A stretch of DNA of 64,000 nt, from assembly GCF_014650055.1 (NCBI RefSeq), contig NZ_BMUF01000005.1:1-64000 (forward strand). The letters run 5' to 3'. The first letter of the stretch is position 1. Every line of letters begins with the position of its first letter. The DNA is from Streptomyces malachitofuscus. Its GTDB lineage: Bacteria > Actinomycetota > Actinomycetes > Streptomycetales > Streptomycetaceae. Of the stretch, positions 37,222-45,568 are shown piece by piece. The translations under genes and the position numbers were made by a program. The notes below the pieces were generated by a model. It searched no databases. It worked only from the letters and a program-made list of their open reading frames with translations, and was not told where the DNA came from.

Positions 37222-38460
37222 ATGGGCGGGGACACGGAGCGGGGGGACGGGGAGCGACGGCCGGGGAGCGGCCGGCGCGGTGAACTCGACGTGCTGCGCG
37301 CCCTCGTCGTCCTCGGGCTGGTCTTCTTCCACACCGCCCTGGTCTTCTCCCCGGACGACGACTTCTACGTGAAGAACGCGCGGACGACGGACGCCGTCAC
37401 CGTCCTCGCCGGGTTCGGCGTGGTGTGGGCCATGCCGATGCTCTTCCTGGTCGCCGGTCTCGGCGCCCGCCACTCGATCCGCCGCAGGGGGCCGCGCGGT
37501 TTCGCCCGGGAACGACTGCTGCGCCTGGGCGTCCCGCTGGTCTTCGGCACGGCGCTGCTGTGCCCCCTCCCCCAGTGGCTGCGGCTGCGCGCCGCCGACC
37601 CCGGCTACGACGAGTCGTACGGACGGTTCTGGGCGCGGTTCCTCAGCGTGCGTCCGGACCTCGCCGACTTCCCCTTCGTGCTGGAGGGGGACCACTTCGA
37701 GACCGGGCATCTGTGGTTCGTCGTCCTGCTGCTCGCCTTCTGCCTGCTGCTCGCCCCGGTGGCCGCCCGCCTGGCGGCCGGGGCCGAACGCGCGGCACCC
37801 GCACTGCGGCGCCGGACGCTGCTGCTCCTGCTTCCCGCGCTGCCCCTGGCCGCCGTCAACGCGCTGCTCGGCATGGAGGAGGCCTACGCGGGCTGGAACC
37901 GCTGGGCCTATCTGCTCTTCTTCGCCTGCGGCTTCGCCCTCGCCGACGACGAGCGGGTACGGGAGCTCACGCGCCGCGCCGCACTGCCCGTGGGTGTGCT
38001 GGGGGTGGTGCTGTTCGCCGGGTCCGCGCCCGGTTTCGTCGCCGGGGACGACCCGTTCACCGCGTGGACACCTCTCGCGCTGGTGACGCGGGCACTGTTC
38101 GGGGCGGCCGGCTGGTGCTGGGTGGTCGGCATCCTCGGCCTGCTGGACCGGCCGCGACGCCCGCGCGTCCGCGGCGACCGGCCCGCGATAGGCGCGTACA
38201 CGGCCCGCGCCGCCCTTCCGCTGTACGTGCTGCACCAGCCCGTCGTGGTCGCCTTCGCGTACGGCGTGGTCGGCTGGAGCGCGCCGATGGCCGTCAAGTA
38301 CACGGTGATCGTGACGGCCTCGCTGGCGGTGATCCTCGTGCTGTACGAGTTCGGGGTGCGCAGGACGGCGGTGACCCGGTTCCTGTTCGGTATGCGCCCC
38401 GCGGCACCGTCCGCACCGGCGCCCGCACGGCCGGACCCGCCGCCCGCGCCCGCACGGTGA
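37222..38460 (+). CDS. Acyltransferase-3-family membrane protein
   Basis: A 412-residue protein with about ten membrane helices. It opens with a charged tail, then ELDVLRALVVLGLVFFHTAL (the R-x10-H motif of acyltransferase 3 enzymes), and ARERLLRLGVPLVFGTALLC and TGHLWFVVLLLAFCLLL follow. The C-terminal tail is Pro/Ala-rich. Such proteins transfer acyl groups to surface glycans, antibiotics or membrane carbohydrates. The acceptor cannot be told. It is a single gene following the AlkB-like gene. Confidence 0.85.
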   Translation: MGGDTERGDGERRPGSGRRGELDVLRALVVLGLVFFHTALVFSPDDDFYVKNARTTDAVTVLAGFGVVWAMPMLFLVAGLGARHSIRRRGPRGFARERLLRLGVPLVFGTALLCPLPQWLRLRAADPGYDESYGRFWARFLSVRPDLADFPFVLEGDHFETGHLWFVVLLLAFCLLLAPVAARLAAGAERAAPALRRRTLLLLLPALPLAAVNALLGMEEAYAGWNRWAYLLFFACGFALADDERVRELTRRAALPVGVLGVVLFAGSAPGFVAGDDPFTAWTPLALVTRALFGAAGWCWVVGILGLLDRPRRPRVRGDRPAIGAYTARAALPLYVLHQPVVVAFAYGVVGWSAPMAVKYTVIVTASLAVILVLYEFGVRRTAVTRFLFGMRPAAPSAPAPARPDPPPAPAR

Positions 38461-38511
38461 TCTGCTTTGCTTCTTGCGTCGGACAGCAGCGAACTCGGAC
38501 TCGGGACGGTC

Positions 38512-39258
38512 ATGCGGGCAACAGTGCGTCGCGTCACGGACGACATCCATCTGGTGCACGGCACCAACACCAACTGGGTGATCCTCACCGAGGGGGACGC
38601 CGTCACGCTCATCGACACCGGCTACCCCGGCGACCGCGAGGGACTGCTCGCCTCCCTGGCCGAGGTGGGAAGTCGCCCCGAGGCGGTGACCGCCGTGCTG
38701 ATCACCCACGCCCACAACGACCACCTGGGCTCCGCCGAGTATCTGCGCGCCACGTACGGCACGCCCGTCTACACCCACCGGGCCGAAGTCCCGCACGCAC
38801 GGCGGGACTTCCTGCACCAGGTGACCGTGGGGCAGGTGCTGCGCAACGGCTGGCGGCCGGGCGTGCTGCCCTGGGCGGCGCACGCCCTGCGGACCGGCGG
38901 CACGGCGAACGTGGCGGTCACCGCACCCGAGCCGTTCCCGGGGCCGGGCCCGCTCGATCTGCCCGGCAGGCCGGTGCCCGTGCACACGCCCGGGCACACC
39001 GCAGGGCACTGCGCGTTCCACCTCCCGGACAGCGGAGCGGTGGTGTCGGGCGACGCCCTGGTCAGCGGCCACCCCACCGCACGGACCCAGGGGCCGCAGA
39101 TGCTGACCGACATGTTCCACCACGAACGCGCCGCCGCCCTGGCCTCGCTGGACGTCCTGGCGGAACTGGACGGCGACCTGCTGCTGCCCGGGCACGGCCC
39201 GCTGCACGAGGGGCCGGTACGGGACGCTGCCCGGCTGGCGCGCGAGCGGGCCTCGTAA
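38512..39258 (+). CDS. MBL-fold metallo-hydrolase
   Basis: A 248-residue metallo-beta-lactamase-fold enzyme. The metal motif THAHNDHLGS (HxHxDH) is near residue 65, TPGHTAGHCAFHL is the third His site, and SGDALVSGHP supplies the bridging Asp. This is a glyoxalase-II/lactonase-like member with the RVTDDIHLVHGTNTNWVILT start. The ATG at 38512 is preferred over a TTG-type start further up. Substrate unknown; it may be a hydrolase of thioesters or lactones. Confidence 0.85.
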   Translation: MRATVRRVTDDIHLVHGTNTNWVILTEGDAVTLIDTGYPGDREGLLASLAEVGSRPEAVTAVLITHAHNDHLGSAEYLRATYGTPVYTHRAEVPHARRDFLHQVTVGQVLRNGWRPGVLPWAAHALRTGGTANVAVTAPEPFPGPGPLDLPGRPVPVHTPGHTAGHCAFHLPDSGAVVSGDALVSGHPTARTQGPQMLTDMFHHERAAALASLDVLAELDGDLLLPGHGPLHEGPVRDAARLARERAS

Positions 39259-39299
39259 GGTGAGGTGACGATCACCCGCGAGACGAGGACACCGCAGCC

Positions 39300-40571
39300 A
39301 TGGCACTGCAGATCAACGCCACCAACCCGGAGCATCCCGCGCTCCTGTTGGAACTGCCGTGGCAGCTGCCGCTGGAGGAGTGGCCGGAGCGGCACCTGGT
39401 GCCGCTGCCGCGCGGCATCTCCCGGCACGTGGTGCGCTACGCCCGCGCCGGCGACGAGGTGATCGCGGTGAAGGAGCTCGCCCAGCGGCCCGCGTTGCGC
39501 GAGTACGAGCTGCTGCGGGACCTGGACCGGATCGGCATCCCGGCGGTCGACCCGCTCGCCGTGGTCACGGGCCGCTCCGACCCCGCCGGGGAGCCACTGG
39601 AGAGCGTCCTGGTCACGAGGCATCTCGGCGGCTCGATGCCGTACCGGTCGATGTTCGAGACGACGCTGCGCCCGGCGACCATGCACCGGCTGATGGACGC
39701 GCTCGCCGTGCTGCTGGTGCGACTGCACCTGGCGGGGTTCGCCTGGGGCGACTGCTCGCTGTCCAACACGCTGTTCCGGCGGGACGCGGGTGCCTACGCG
39801 GCCTATCTCGTGGACGCCGAGACCGGCGACCTGCACCCGGAACTGAGCGTCGGCCAGCGCGAGTACGACCTCGATCTGGCGCGGGTCAACATCAGCGGCG
39901 AGCTGCTCGACCTGGAGGCCTCCGGGGCGCTGCACCCCTCCGTCGACCCGATCGAGTTCGGCACCGAGATCTGCGCCCGCTACCAGAGCCTGTGGCAGGA
40001 GCTGACCCGCACCTCCGTCTACCCGGCGGGCAAATACCACTACATCGAGCGGCGCATCCGGCGGCTGAACGACCTCGGATTCGACGTGGCCGAGATGCAG
40101 ATCGAGCACGCCTCCAACGGCGACACCGTCACCTTCGTGCCCAAGGTCGTCGACGCCGGCCACCATCAGCGGCAGCTGCTGCGCCTGACCGGTCTCGACG
40201 CCGAGGAGAACCAGGCCAGGCGGCTGCTGAACGACCTGGAGAGCTGGATGGCCACCCAGGACGACTACGCGCCGGGCGATCCTCCCCCAAGCTCTCGGCT
40301 TCGCTCGAGCAGGGGGGACCCCCATGGCGCCCGCCCGGAGGTCCTCGCGCACCGCTGGGTGCGCGAGGTGTTCCGGCCCACCGTGCGGTCCGTGCCGCCG
40401 GAGCTGCGCGGGCCGATGGACGCGGCGGAGATCTACCACGAGCTGCTGGAGCACCGCTGGTACCTGTCCGAGCGGGCCCAGCACGACATCGGTCTCGACA
40501 CGGCCGTCGAGGACTACATCAGGAACATTTTGCCGAAGGCGCGGGCGACGCTGCGGCCGACGGACGACTGA
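39300..40571 (+). CDS. DUF4032 protein, kinase-like fold, with in-frame palindromic insertion
   Basis: A 423-residue actinobacterial protein. The N-terminal two-thirds resembles a RIO/lipopolysaccharide-kinase fold: IAVKELAQRPALREYELL (ATP lysine), FAWGDCSLSNTLFRRDAG (catalytic loop with D and N) and YLVDAETGDL (metal Asp in a DxE variant). The C-terminal third is DUF4032. Near residue 328-342 the chain runs DPPPSSRLRSSRGDPHG, translated from a GC-rich palindrome (40281-40324). This looks like an insertion because the flanks would otherwise join DDYAPGD to ARPEVLAHRWVREVF. The reading frame is kept. Substrate unknown. Confidence 0.82.
   Translation: MALQINATNPEHPALLLELPWQLPLEEWPERHLVPLPRGISRHVVRYARAGDEVIAVKELAQRPALREYELLRDLDRIGIPAVDPLAVVTGRSDPAGEPLESVLVTRHLGGSMPYRSMFETTLRPATMHRLMDALAVLLVRLHLAGFAWGDCSLSNTLFRRDAGAYAAYLVDAETGDLHPELSVGQREYDLDLARVNISGELLDLEASGALHPSVDPIEFGTEICARYQSLWQELTRTSVYPAGKYHYIERRIRRLNDLGFDVAEMQIEHASNGDTVTFVPKVVDAGHHQRQLLRLTGLDAEENQARRLLNDLESWMATQDDYAPGDPPPSSRLRSSRGDPHGARPEVLAHRWVREVFRPTVRSVPPELRGPMDAAEIYHELLEHRWYLSERAQHDIGLDTAVEDYIRNILPKARATLRPTDD
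40281..40324 (+). repeat. Short palindromic (REP-like) element inside DUF4032 gene
   Basis: The 44-bp element begins CCTCCCCCAAGCTC and ends GAGCAGGGGGGACCCCCA. TCCCCC and GGGGGA, and GCTC and GAGC, pair as an imperfect hairpin around TCGGCTTCGCTC. I recall near-identical sequences scattered between genes in Streptomyces genomes, making it a probable mobile palindromic unit. I saw no second copy in this window. Confidence 0.7.
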
Positions 40572-40590
40572 GCGGGCGGCCGGGGCTCAG
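40568..40590. terminator. Convergent hairpin containing both stop codons
   Basis: CTGAGC (40568-40573) and GCTCAG (40585-40590) form a 6-bp stem. The TGA stop of the DUF4032 gene lies in one arm and the stop of the convergent universal stress gene in the other. A short bidirectional terminator is possible. Confidence 0.4.
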
Positions 40591-41462
40591 GACGGCGGCA
40601 CCACGGCCACGGGGCAGTCCGCGTGGTGCAGGACCCCGTGGGCCACCGAGCCGATCCGGGCGCCCACGGCCGTACGGCGGGCGCGGCGGCCGACGACCAT
40701 CAGCTGGGCGGTGCCCGCCACCGACAGCAGCACCTGGCCGGCGCTGCCCATCTCCACGTGCTCGACCACGTGCACGTCGGGGTAGCGCTCCCGCCACGGT
40801 GCGAGCGCCGCCGCCAGGGACTTCTGCTCGTACGGCTCCAGTCCCCCGGCCTCGTCGAGGAGTTGGAGGGAGGCGGGGCTGTAGGCGAACACCGGCGGCA
40901 GGGTCCAGGCCCGCACGGCACGCACGGTGGCCCCGCGCCGGGACGCGGTCTCGAAGGCGAAACCGAGCGCGGCGGCGCTGTCCTCCGGGTCGCCCTGCTG
41001 TCCGACCACGATCTCGTGCCCGGCGACCTCGTTCGACGCCTGGTCCCCGGCCCGGACGAACACGACCGGCCGCCGCGCGTCGACGATCACCTGCTGGCCG
41101 ACCGAGCCGACCAGGAAGCCCATGATCCGGCCGTGACCCCGCGAGCCGAGCACCAGCATCTCGGCGTCGGCGGCGACCCCGGTCAGCGTCTCGACCGCGT
41201 CGCCCTCCAGGACGTCCGTCGTCAGGGCCAGGTCCGGGTGCCGGTCCTGGATGGTGCGGGCCGCTTCGCCGACCGCGTCGCGCACCCACTGCTCCTGGGT
41301 GGCTCTGTCCCCCGCGTCCACCGCGTCGCCGCCCGCCTCGAAGCGCCAGGCATGCACCACCCTGAGCGGCAGTCCCCTGCGGACCGCCTCCCGGGCCGCC
41401 CAGTTCAGCGCGGCGAGGCTCTCCTCGGTTCCGTCGATCCCTGCCGTGATCGGGCGCGTCAT
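40587..41462 (-). CDS. Universal stress protein, tandem UspA domains
   Basis: A 291-residue protein with two Usp domains (~1-145 and ~150-291). Each starts with a GIDGTEESLAALNWAA or VVGQQGDPEDSAAALGFAFE strand and ends with the ATP-binding G-x2-G-x9-G-S pattern: GSRGHGRIMGFLVGS in the first and GRRARRTAVGARIGS in the second. The second ends VLHHADCPVAVVPPS, as is normal. Tandem Usp proteins in actinobacteria respond to hypoxia, nutrient stress and redox stress. It is convergent with the DUF4032 gene; no promoter motif was found. Confidence 0.92.
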   Translation of the reverse strand: MTRPITAGIDGTEESLAALNWAAREAVRRGLPLRVVHAWRFEAGGDAVDAGDRATQEQWVRDAVGEAARTIQDRHPDLALTTDVLEGDAVETLTGVAADAEMLVLGSRGHGRIMGFLVGSVGQQVIVDARRPVVFVRAGDQASNEVAGHEIVVGQQGDPEDSAAALGFAFETASRRGATVRAVRAWTLPPVFAYSPASLQLLDEAGGLEPYEQKSLAAALAPWRERYPDVHVVEHVEMGSAGQVLLSVAGTAQLMVVGRRARRTAVGARIGSVAHGVLHHADCPVAVVPPS

Positions 41463-41521
41463 GCCGTTCCTCCCGGTGTCGTGTCCACTGCGCGGGATCC
41501 AGTCTTCCCTACGCTGCCCTC

Positions 41522-41875
41522 ATGACTCTGATGTGGGAGCAGGTAGTGATGGACGCGGCCGACCCGGTGGCCCTGGGGCGCTGGTGGAGCGAGGCCCTGG
41601 GCTGGGTGGTGGTGAACGACGCACCCGACGAGTTCGAGATCCGGCCGGCACCGGACCGGCTGCCGGGTCTGATCTTCGAACCGGTCCGGGAGGGCAAGGC
41701 GGGCAAGAACCGGCTGCACCTCGACTTCCGGCCCGACGACCAGGAGGCCGAGGTCGCCCGGCTGCTGACGCTCGGCGCGCGCCACGTGGACATCGGACAG
41801 GGCGAGCAGTCGTGGGTGGTCCTCTCGGACATCGAGGGCAACGAGTTCTGCGTGCTGTCCTCGCGCCGCGCGTGA
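41522..41875 (+). CDS. VOC-fold protein
   Basis: A 117-residue vicinal-oxygen-chelate protein of the small glyoxalase-like type (MWEQVVMDAADPVALGRWWS, then NRLHLDFRPDDQEAEVARLL and LSDIEGNEFCVL). The family has many resistance, dioxygenase and isomerase members. Metal ligands are plausible (H70-like HLDF and final E), but no substrate can be assigned. It starts 59 bp from the divergent Usp gene. Confidence 0.8.
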   Translation: MTLMWEQVVMDAADPVALGRWWSEALGWVVVNDAPDEFEIRPAPDRLPGLIFEPVREGKAGKNRLHLDFRPDDQEAEVARLLTLGARHVDIGQGEQSWVVLSDIEGNEFCVLSSRRA

Positions 41876-41985
41876 ACTCCGGCCGTCTCTGAGCGGACGG
41901 ACGCGAACGCACATACGATGGGCAGGGCCGGCGCGGTGGCCGGACCGGGGCCCGCCGTGCCGCCTACCGCCGACGTGGGGGACGT

Positions 41986-43662
41986 ATGACACAGGCCGCC
42001 GACGCAGCGCGGACCGTCATCATGACCGTGGACGACGATCCGGGTGTCTCCCGCGCCGTGGCCCGGGATCTGAGGCGGCGCTACGGCGAGTCGTACCGGA
42101 TCGTGCGCGCCGAGTCGGGCGAGTCCGCGCTGGACGCGCTGCGTGAGCTGAAGCTGCGCGGCGACCTCGTCGCGGTGATCCTCGCCGACTACCGGATGCC
42201 GCAGATGAACGGCATCGAGTTCCTGGAACAGGCCCTCGACATCCACCCGGGCGCGCGGCGGGTGCTGCTGACCGCGTACGCGGACACGCATGCCGCGATC
42301 GACGCGATCAACGTCGTCGACCTCGACCACTATCTGCTCAAGCCGTGGGACCCGCCCGAGGAGAAGCTGTACCCCGTCCTGGACGACCTTCTGGAGGCCT
42401 GGCGGTGCAGCGACTACCGGCCCGTGCCCAGCACCAAGGTCGTCGGGCACCGCTGGTCGGCGCGCTCCTCCGACGTGCGCGAGTTCCTGGCCCGCAACCA
42501 GGTGCCCTACCGCTGGTACTCCGCCGACGAGCCGGAGGGCGCGCGGCTGCTGGCCGCCGCGGGGCAGGACGGTATGCGGCTGCCGGTGGTGATCCCGCCG
42601 GACGGGACGCCCCTGGTGGCACCCGAGGCGGTGGACCTCGCCGCCCATGTGGGCCTCGCGACGACCCCGGCGGCCGACTTCTACGACCTGGTGGTGATCG
42701 GCGGCGGCCCCGCGGGGCTCGGCGCGGCGGTCTACGGGGCCTCGGAAGGGCTGCGGACCGTCCTGGTGGAACGGTCGGCGACCGGCGGCCAGGCCGGCCA
42801 GAGCTCGCGCATCGAGAACTATCTCGGCTTCCCCGACGGTGTCTCGGGGGCGCAGCTCACCGAGCGGGCACGGCGCCAGGCCACCCGGTTCGGCGCCGAG
42901 ATCCTCACCGCGCGCGAGGTGACGGGACTGGAGATCAACGGCGCCGCCCGCGTCGTACGGTTCTCCGACGGCTCCGCCATCGCCGCGCACAGCGTGATCC
43001 TGGCGACCGGGGTGTCCTACCGGCAGCTGGCGGCGCCCGGCTGCGACGAACTGGGCGGCTGCGGGGTCTTCTACGGGTCCGCGCTGACCGAGGCGGCCGC
43101 CTGCCAGGGCCACGACGTGTACATCGTCGGCGGCGCCAACTCGGCCGGGCAGGCGGCGATGTACCTGTCCCGGTTCGCCAAGTCGGTGACGCTGCTGGTG
43201 CGCGGACCGGATCTGACGGCGTCGATGTCCCACTACCTGATCCAGCAGATCGAGGAGGCGCCGAACATCTCGGTGCGCTGCGGCACGGTCGTCGAGGGCG
43301 CGCACGGCGACGGCCATCTGGAGCGGCTGACGCTGCGGGACACGGGCAGCGGGGAGACCGAACTCGTGGACGCACAGTGGCTGTTCGTGTTCATCGGCGC
43401 CGCCCCGCTGACCGGCTGGCTGGACGGCACGGTGCTGCGGGACGGACGCGGGTTCATCCTCGCCGGGCCCGATCTGACCGCCGACGGGCGGCCGCCGGCG
43501 GACTGGGAGCTGGACCGGCCGCCCTACCACCTGGAGACCAGTGTGCCCGGTGTGTTCGTCGCGGGCGACGCGCGCGCGGAGTCCGCGAAGAGGGTCGCGT
43601 CCGCCGTCGGAGAGGGAGCCATGGCCGTCATGCTCGTCCACCGGTATCTGGAGCAGTCGTGA
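41986..43662 (+). CDS. Response regulator-flavoprotein (thioredoxin-reductase-like) fusion
   Basis: A 558-residue fusion. Residues 1-135 are a receiver (MTVDDDPGVSRAVARDL, phospho-Asp ~68 in LADYRMPQMNG, Lys in LLKPWD). Residues ~145-215 are glutaredoxin-like (GHRWSARSSDVREFLARNQV, LPVVIPPDGT) without a CxxC. Residues ~225-558 are a thioredoxin-reductase-type flavoprotein: LVVIGGGPAGLGAAVYGAS, GGQAGQSSRIENYLGFP, IVGGANSAGQAAMYLS, GVFVAGDARAES. The usual CxxC of thioredoxin reductase is replaced (GGCGVFYGSALTE), so it is probably not a disulfide reductase. GTGA overlap with the next gene, a sensor kinase. It is best read as a redox-signalling protein switched by phosphorylation. Confidence 0.92.
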   Translation: MTQAADAARTVIMTVDDDPGVSRAVARDLRRRYGESYRIVRAESGESALDALRELKLRGDLVAVILADYRMPQMNGIEFLEQALDIHPGARRVLLTAYADTHAAIDAINVVDLDHYLLKPWDPPEEKLYPVLDDLLEAWRCSDYRPVPSTKVVGHRWSARSSDVREFLARNQVPYRWYSADEPEGARLLAAAGQDGMRLPVVIPPDGTPLVAPEAVDLAAHVGLATTPAADFYDLVVIGGGPAGLGAAVYGASEGLRTVLVERSATGGQAGQSSRIENYLGFPDGVSGAQLTERARRQATRFGAEILTAREVTGLEINGAARVVRFSDGSAIAAHSVILATGVSYRQLAAPGCDELGGCGVFYGSALTEAAACQGHDVYIVGGANSAGQAAMYLSRFAKSVTLLVRGPDLTASMSHYLIQQIEEAPNISVRCGTVVEGAHGDGHLERLTLRDTGSGETELVDAQWLFVFIGAAPLTGWLDGTVLRDGRGFILAGPDLTADGRPPADWELDRPPYHLETSVPGVFVAGDARAESAKRVASAVGEGAMAVMLVHRYLEQS

Positions 43663-45128
43663 GCGAGCAGCCGGCGCCGTGCAGCCCGCAGGAGATCGGT
43701 TCCCTCTTCCTGTTCGAGAAGCTCACCCCGGCCCAGCTCGGGCGGCTCTGCGACGAGGGCCGGGTGGAGCGGTTCGGGCCGGGACCGGTCTACGCCGAGG
43801 GTGATCCCGCCACCTGCTTCTACGTGATGCTGGAGGGCACCGTGGTGCTGTCCCGCCGGGTCGGCGGTGACGACGTCGAGGTCAACCGCACGTCCCAGCG
43901 CGGGGTGTACGCGGGGGCGATGCAGGCCTACCTCGGGGAGCGGGTGCCGCAGGTCTACAACAACTCCATGCGCGTGACGGAGCCGACCCGGTTCTTCGTG
44001 CTGCCCGCGGACACGTTCGCGAGCATCATGCAGGAGTGGTTCCCGATGGCGGTGCATCTGCTGGAGGGCCTGTTCTTCGGTTCGAAGAGCACCCAGCGCG
44101 CCATCGGCCAGCGCGAACGGCTGCTGGCGCTGGGTTCGCTGTCGGCCGGGCTGACCCACGAACTGAACAACCCCGCCGCGGCGGCCGTACGGGCGACCTC
44201 GAGCCTGCGTGAGCGGGTGGGCAAGATGCGCCACAAGCTGCGCATCATCTCCGCGGGCAGCTACGACCGCGAGACGCTGGCGCGTCTGATCGACATCCAG
44301 GAGCGCACGGCCGAGCGGGTCGCGAAGGCGCCCGTGCTCAGCCCCCTCGAGGCCGCGGACCGGGAGGACGCGCTCTCCGACTGGCTGGACGACCACGGCA
44401 TCGCCGACGGCTGGCGGATCGCCCCGACGTTCGTCCAGGCCGGGCTCGACCTGGACTGGCTGGACCAGGTCGCCGCGGCCGTGGACGAGGAAATCCTCCC
44501 CGGGGCGGTCGGCTGGCTGAGCTACACGGTCGAGACGGAACTGCTGATGGACGAGATCGCGGACTCCGCGAGCCGTATCTCGCATCTCGTCGACGCCGCC
44601 AAGCAGTACTCGCAGCTCGACCGCGCGCCCTTCCAGGTCGCCGATGTGCACGAACTCCTCGACAGCACCCTGCTGATGCTGTCGGGCAAGATCGGGCGGC
44701 GGATCGAGGTGGTCAAGGAGTACGACCGCACACTGCCGCGCATCCCGGCGTACCCGGCGGAGCTCAACCAGGTGTGGACCAACCTGATCGACAACGCGGT
44801 CTCCGCGATGGACCACACGGACGGGGAGGCCGCGGGGGGCACGCTGACCGTGCGCACCGCGCGCGAGCACGACCGGCTGCTGGTGGAGTTCCGCGACACC
44901 GGGACGGGGATCCCGCCGGAGATCCGCGACCGCGTCTTCGACCCGTTCTTCACCACCAAGCCGGTGGGCGAGGGCACCGGCCTGGGCCTGGACATCTCCT
45001 GGCGGATCGTGGTCAACAAGCACCACGGGAGTCTCCGCTTCGACTCCGAGCCGGGCGACACCCGCTTCCAGGTGCTCCTCCCGCTCACCGCTCCGGCCCC
45101 CGACGACACCTCCGAGGAGCCCGAATGA
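43659..45128 (+). CDS. Cyclic-nucleotide-domain sensor histidine kinase
   Basis: A 489-residue kinase. N-terminal ~150 residues form a cNMP-binding domain (FLFEKLTPAQLGRLCDEGRV, VYAEGDPATCFYVMLEGTVV). Then a HisKA-like segment has the phospho-acceptor His in LSAGLTHELNNPAAAAV (near residue 168). The HATPase has NLIDNAVSAMDH, DTGTGIPPEI, FDPFFTTKPVGEGTGLGL. No transmembrane helix, so it senses an intracellular signal. Its start overlaps the previous stop and its end overlaps the next start. The receiver of the upstream fusion is the obvious phosphoryl acceptor. Confidence 0.92.
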   Translation: MSEQPAPCSPQEIGSLFLFEKLTPAQLGRLCDEGRVERFGPGPVYAEGDPATCFYVMLEGTVVLSRRVGGDDVEVNRTSQRGVYAGAMQAYLGERVPQVYNNSMRVTEPTRFFVLPADTFASIMQEWFPMAVHLLEGLFFGSKSTQRAIGQRERLLALGSLSAGLTHELNNPAAAAVRATSSLRERVGKMRHKLRIISAGSYDRETLARLIDIQERTAERVAKAPVLSPLEAADREDALSDWLDDHGIADGWRIAPTFVQAGLDLDWLDQVAAAVDEEILPGAVGWLSYTVETELLMDEIADSASRISHLVDAAKQYSQLDRAPFQVADVHELLDSTLLMLSGKIGRRIEVVKEYDRTLPRIPAYPAELNQVWTNLIDNAVSAMDHTDGEAAGGTLTVRTAREHDRLLVEFRDTGTGIPPEIRDRVFDPFFTTKPVGEGTGLGLDISWRIVVNKHHGSLRFDSEPGDTRFQVLLPLTAPAPDDTSEEPE

Positions 45129-45478
45129 CCAGCGAGCACGCCATCGATCCGAGCGTCCCGCCGGCCGGCGCCGGATGCGCCGACTGCGACACCGCGGGCG
45201 GCTGGTGGTTCCATCTGCGGCGCTGCGCGCAGTGCGGCCACATCGGCTGCTGCGACAGCTCACCCGGGCAGCACGCCACGGCACACTTCGAGGCCACCGG
45301 TCATCCCGTGGTCCGCAGCTACGAGCCGGGCGAGGGCTGGTTCTGGAACTACGCCACCCATGAGCTGTACGAGTCCGGTCCCGACCTGGCCCCGCCCGTG
45401 AGCCACCCGGCCGACCAGCCGGCGCCGGGCCCGGCGGACCGGGTCCCCCCGGACTGGGCCGAGTCACTGCACCGCTGA
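45125..45478 (+). CDS. UBP-type zinc finger protein
   Basis: A 117-residue protein with a ZnF-UBP domain: C18, C21, C34, C37, C42/C43, H50, H54 and H60 (GCADCDTAGGWWFHLRRCAQ, then GHIGCCDSSPGQHATAHFEA), followed by the GWFWNYATHELYE strand. In eukaryotes this domain binds the free C-terminal diglycine of ubiquitin. Most actinomycetes have no ubiquitin, so the bacterial ligand is unknown. The start overlaps the kinase stop (ATGA), so it is part of the signalling operon. The C-terminal 30 residues are Pro-rich. Confidence 0.92.
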   Translation: MTSEHAIDPSVPPAGAGCADCDTAGGWWFHLRRCAQCGHIGCCDSSPGQHATAHFEATGHPVVRSYEPGEGWFWNYATHELYESGPDLAPPVSHPADQPAPGPADRVPPDWAESLHR

Positions 45479-45568
45479 CCGTCCGCGCGGGAACCCGCGC
45501 CCCCTGCCCGTCGTTGTCCGGACACCCCCACCGGTCCGTGTGCACCATGACTCCATCAGGGCGGCGCA

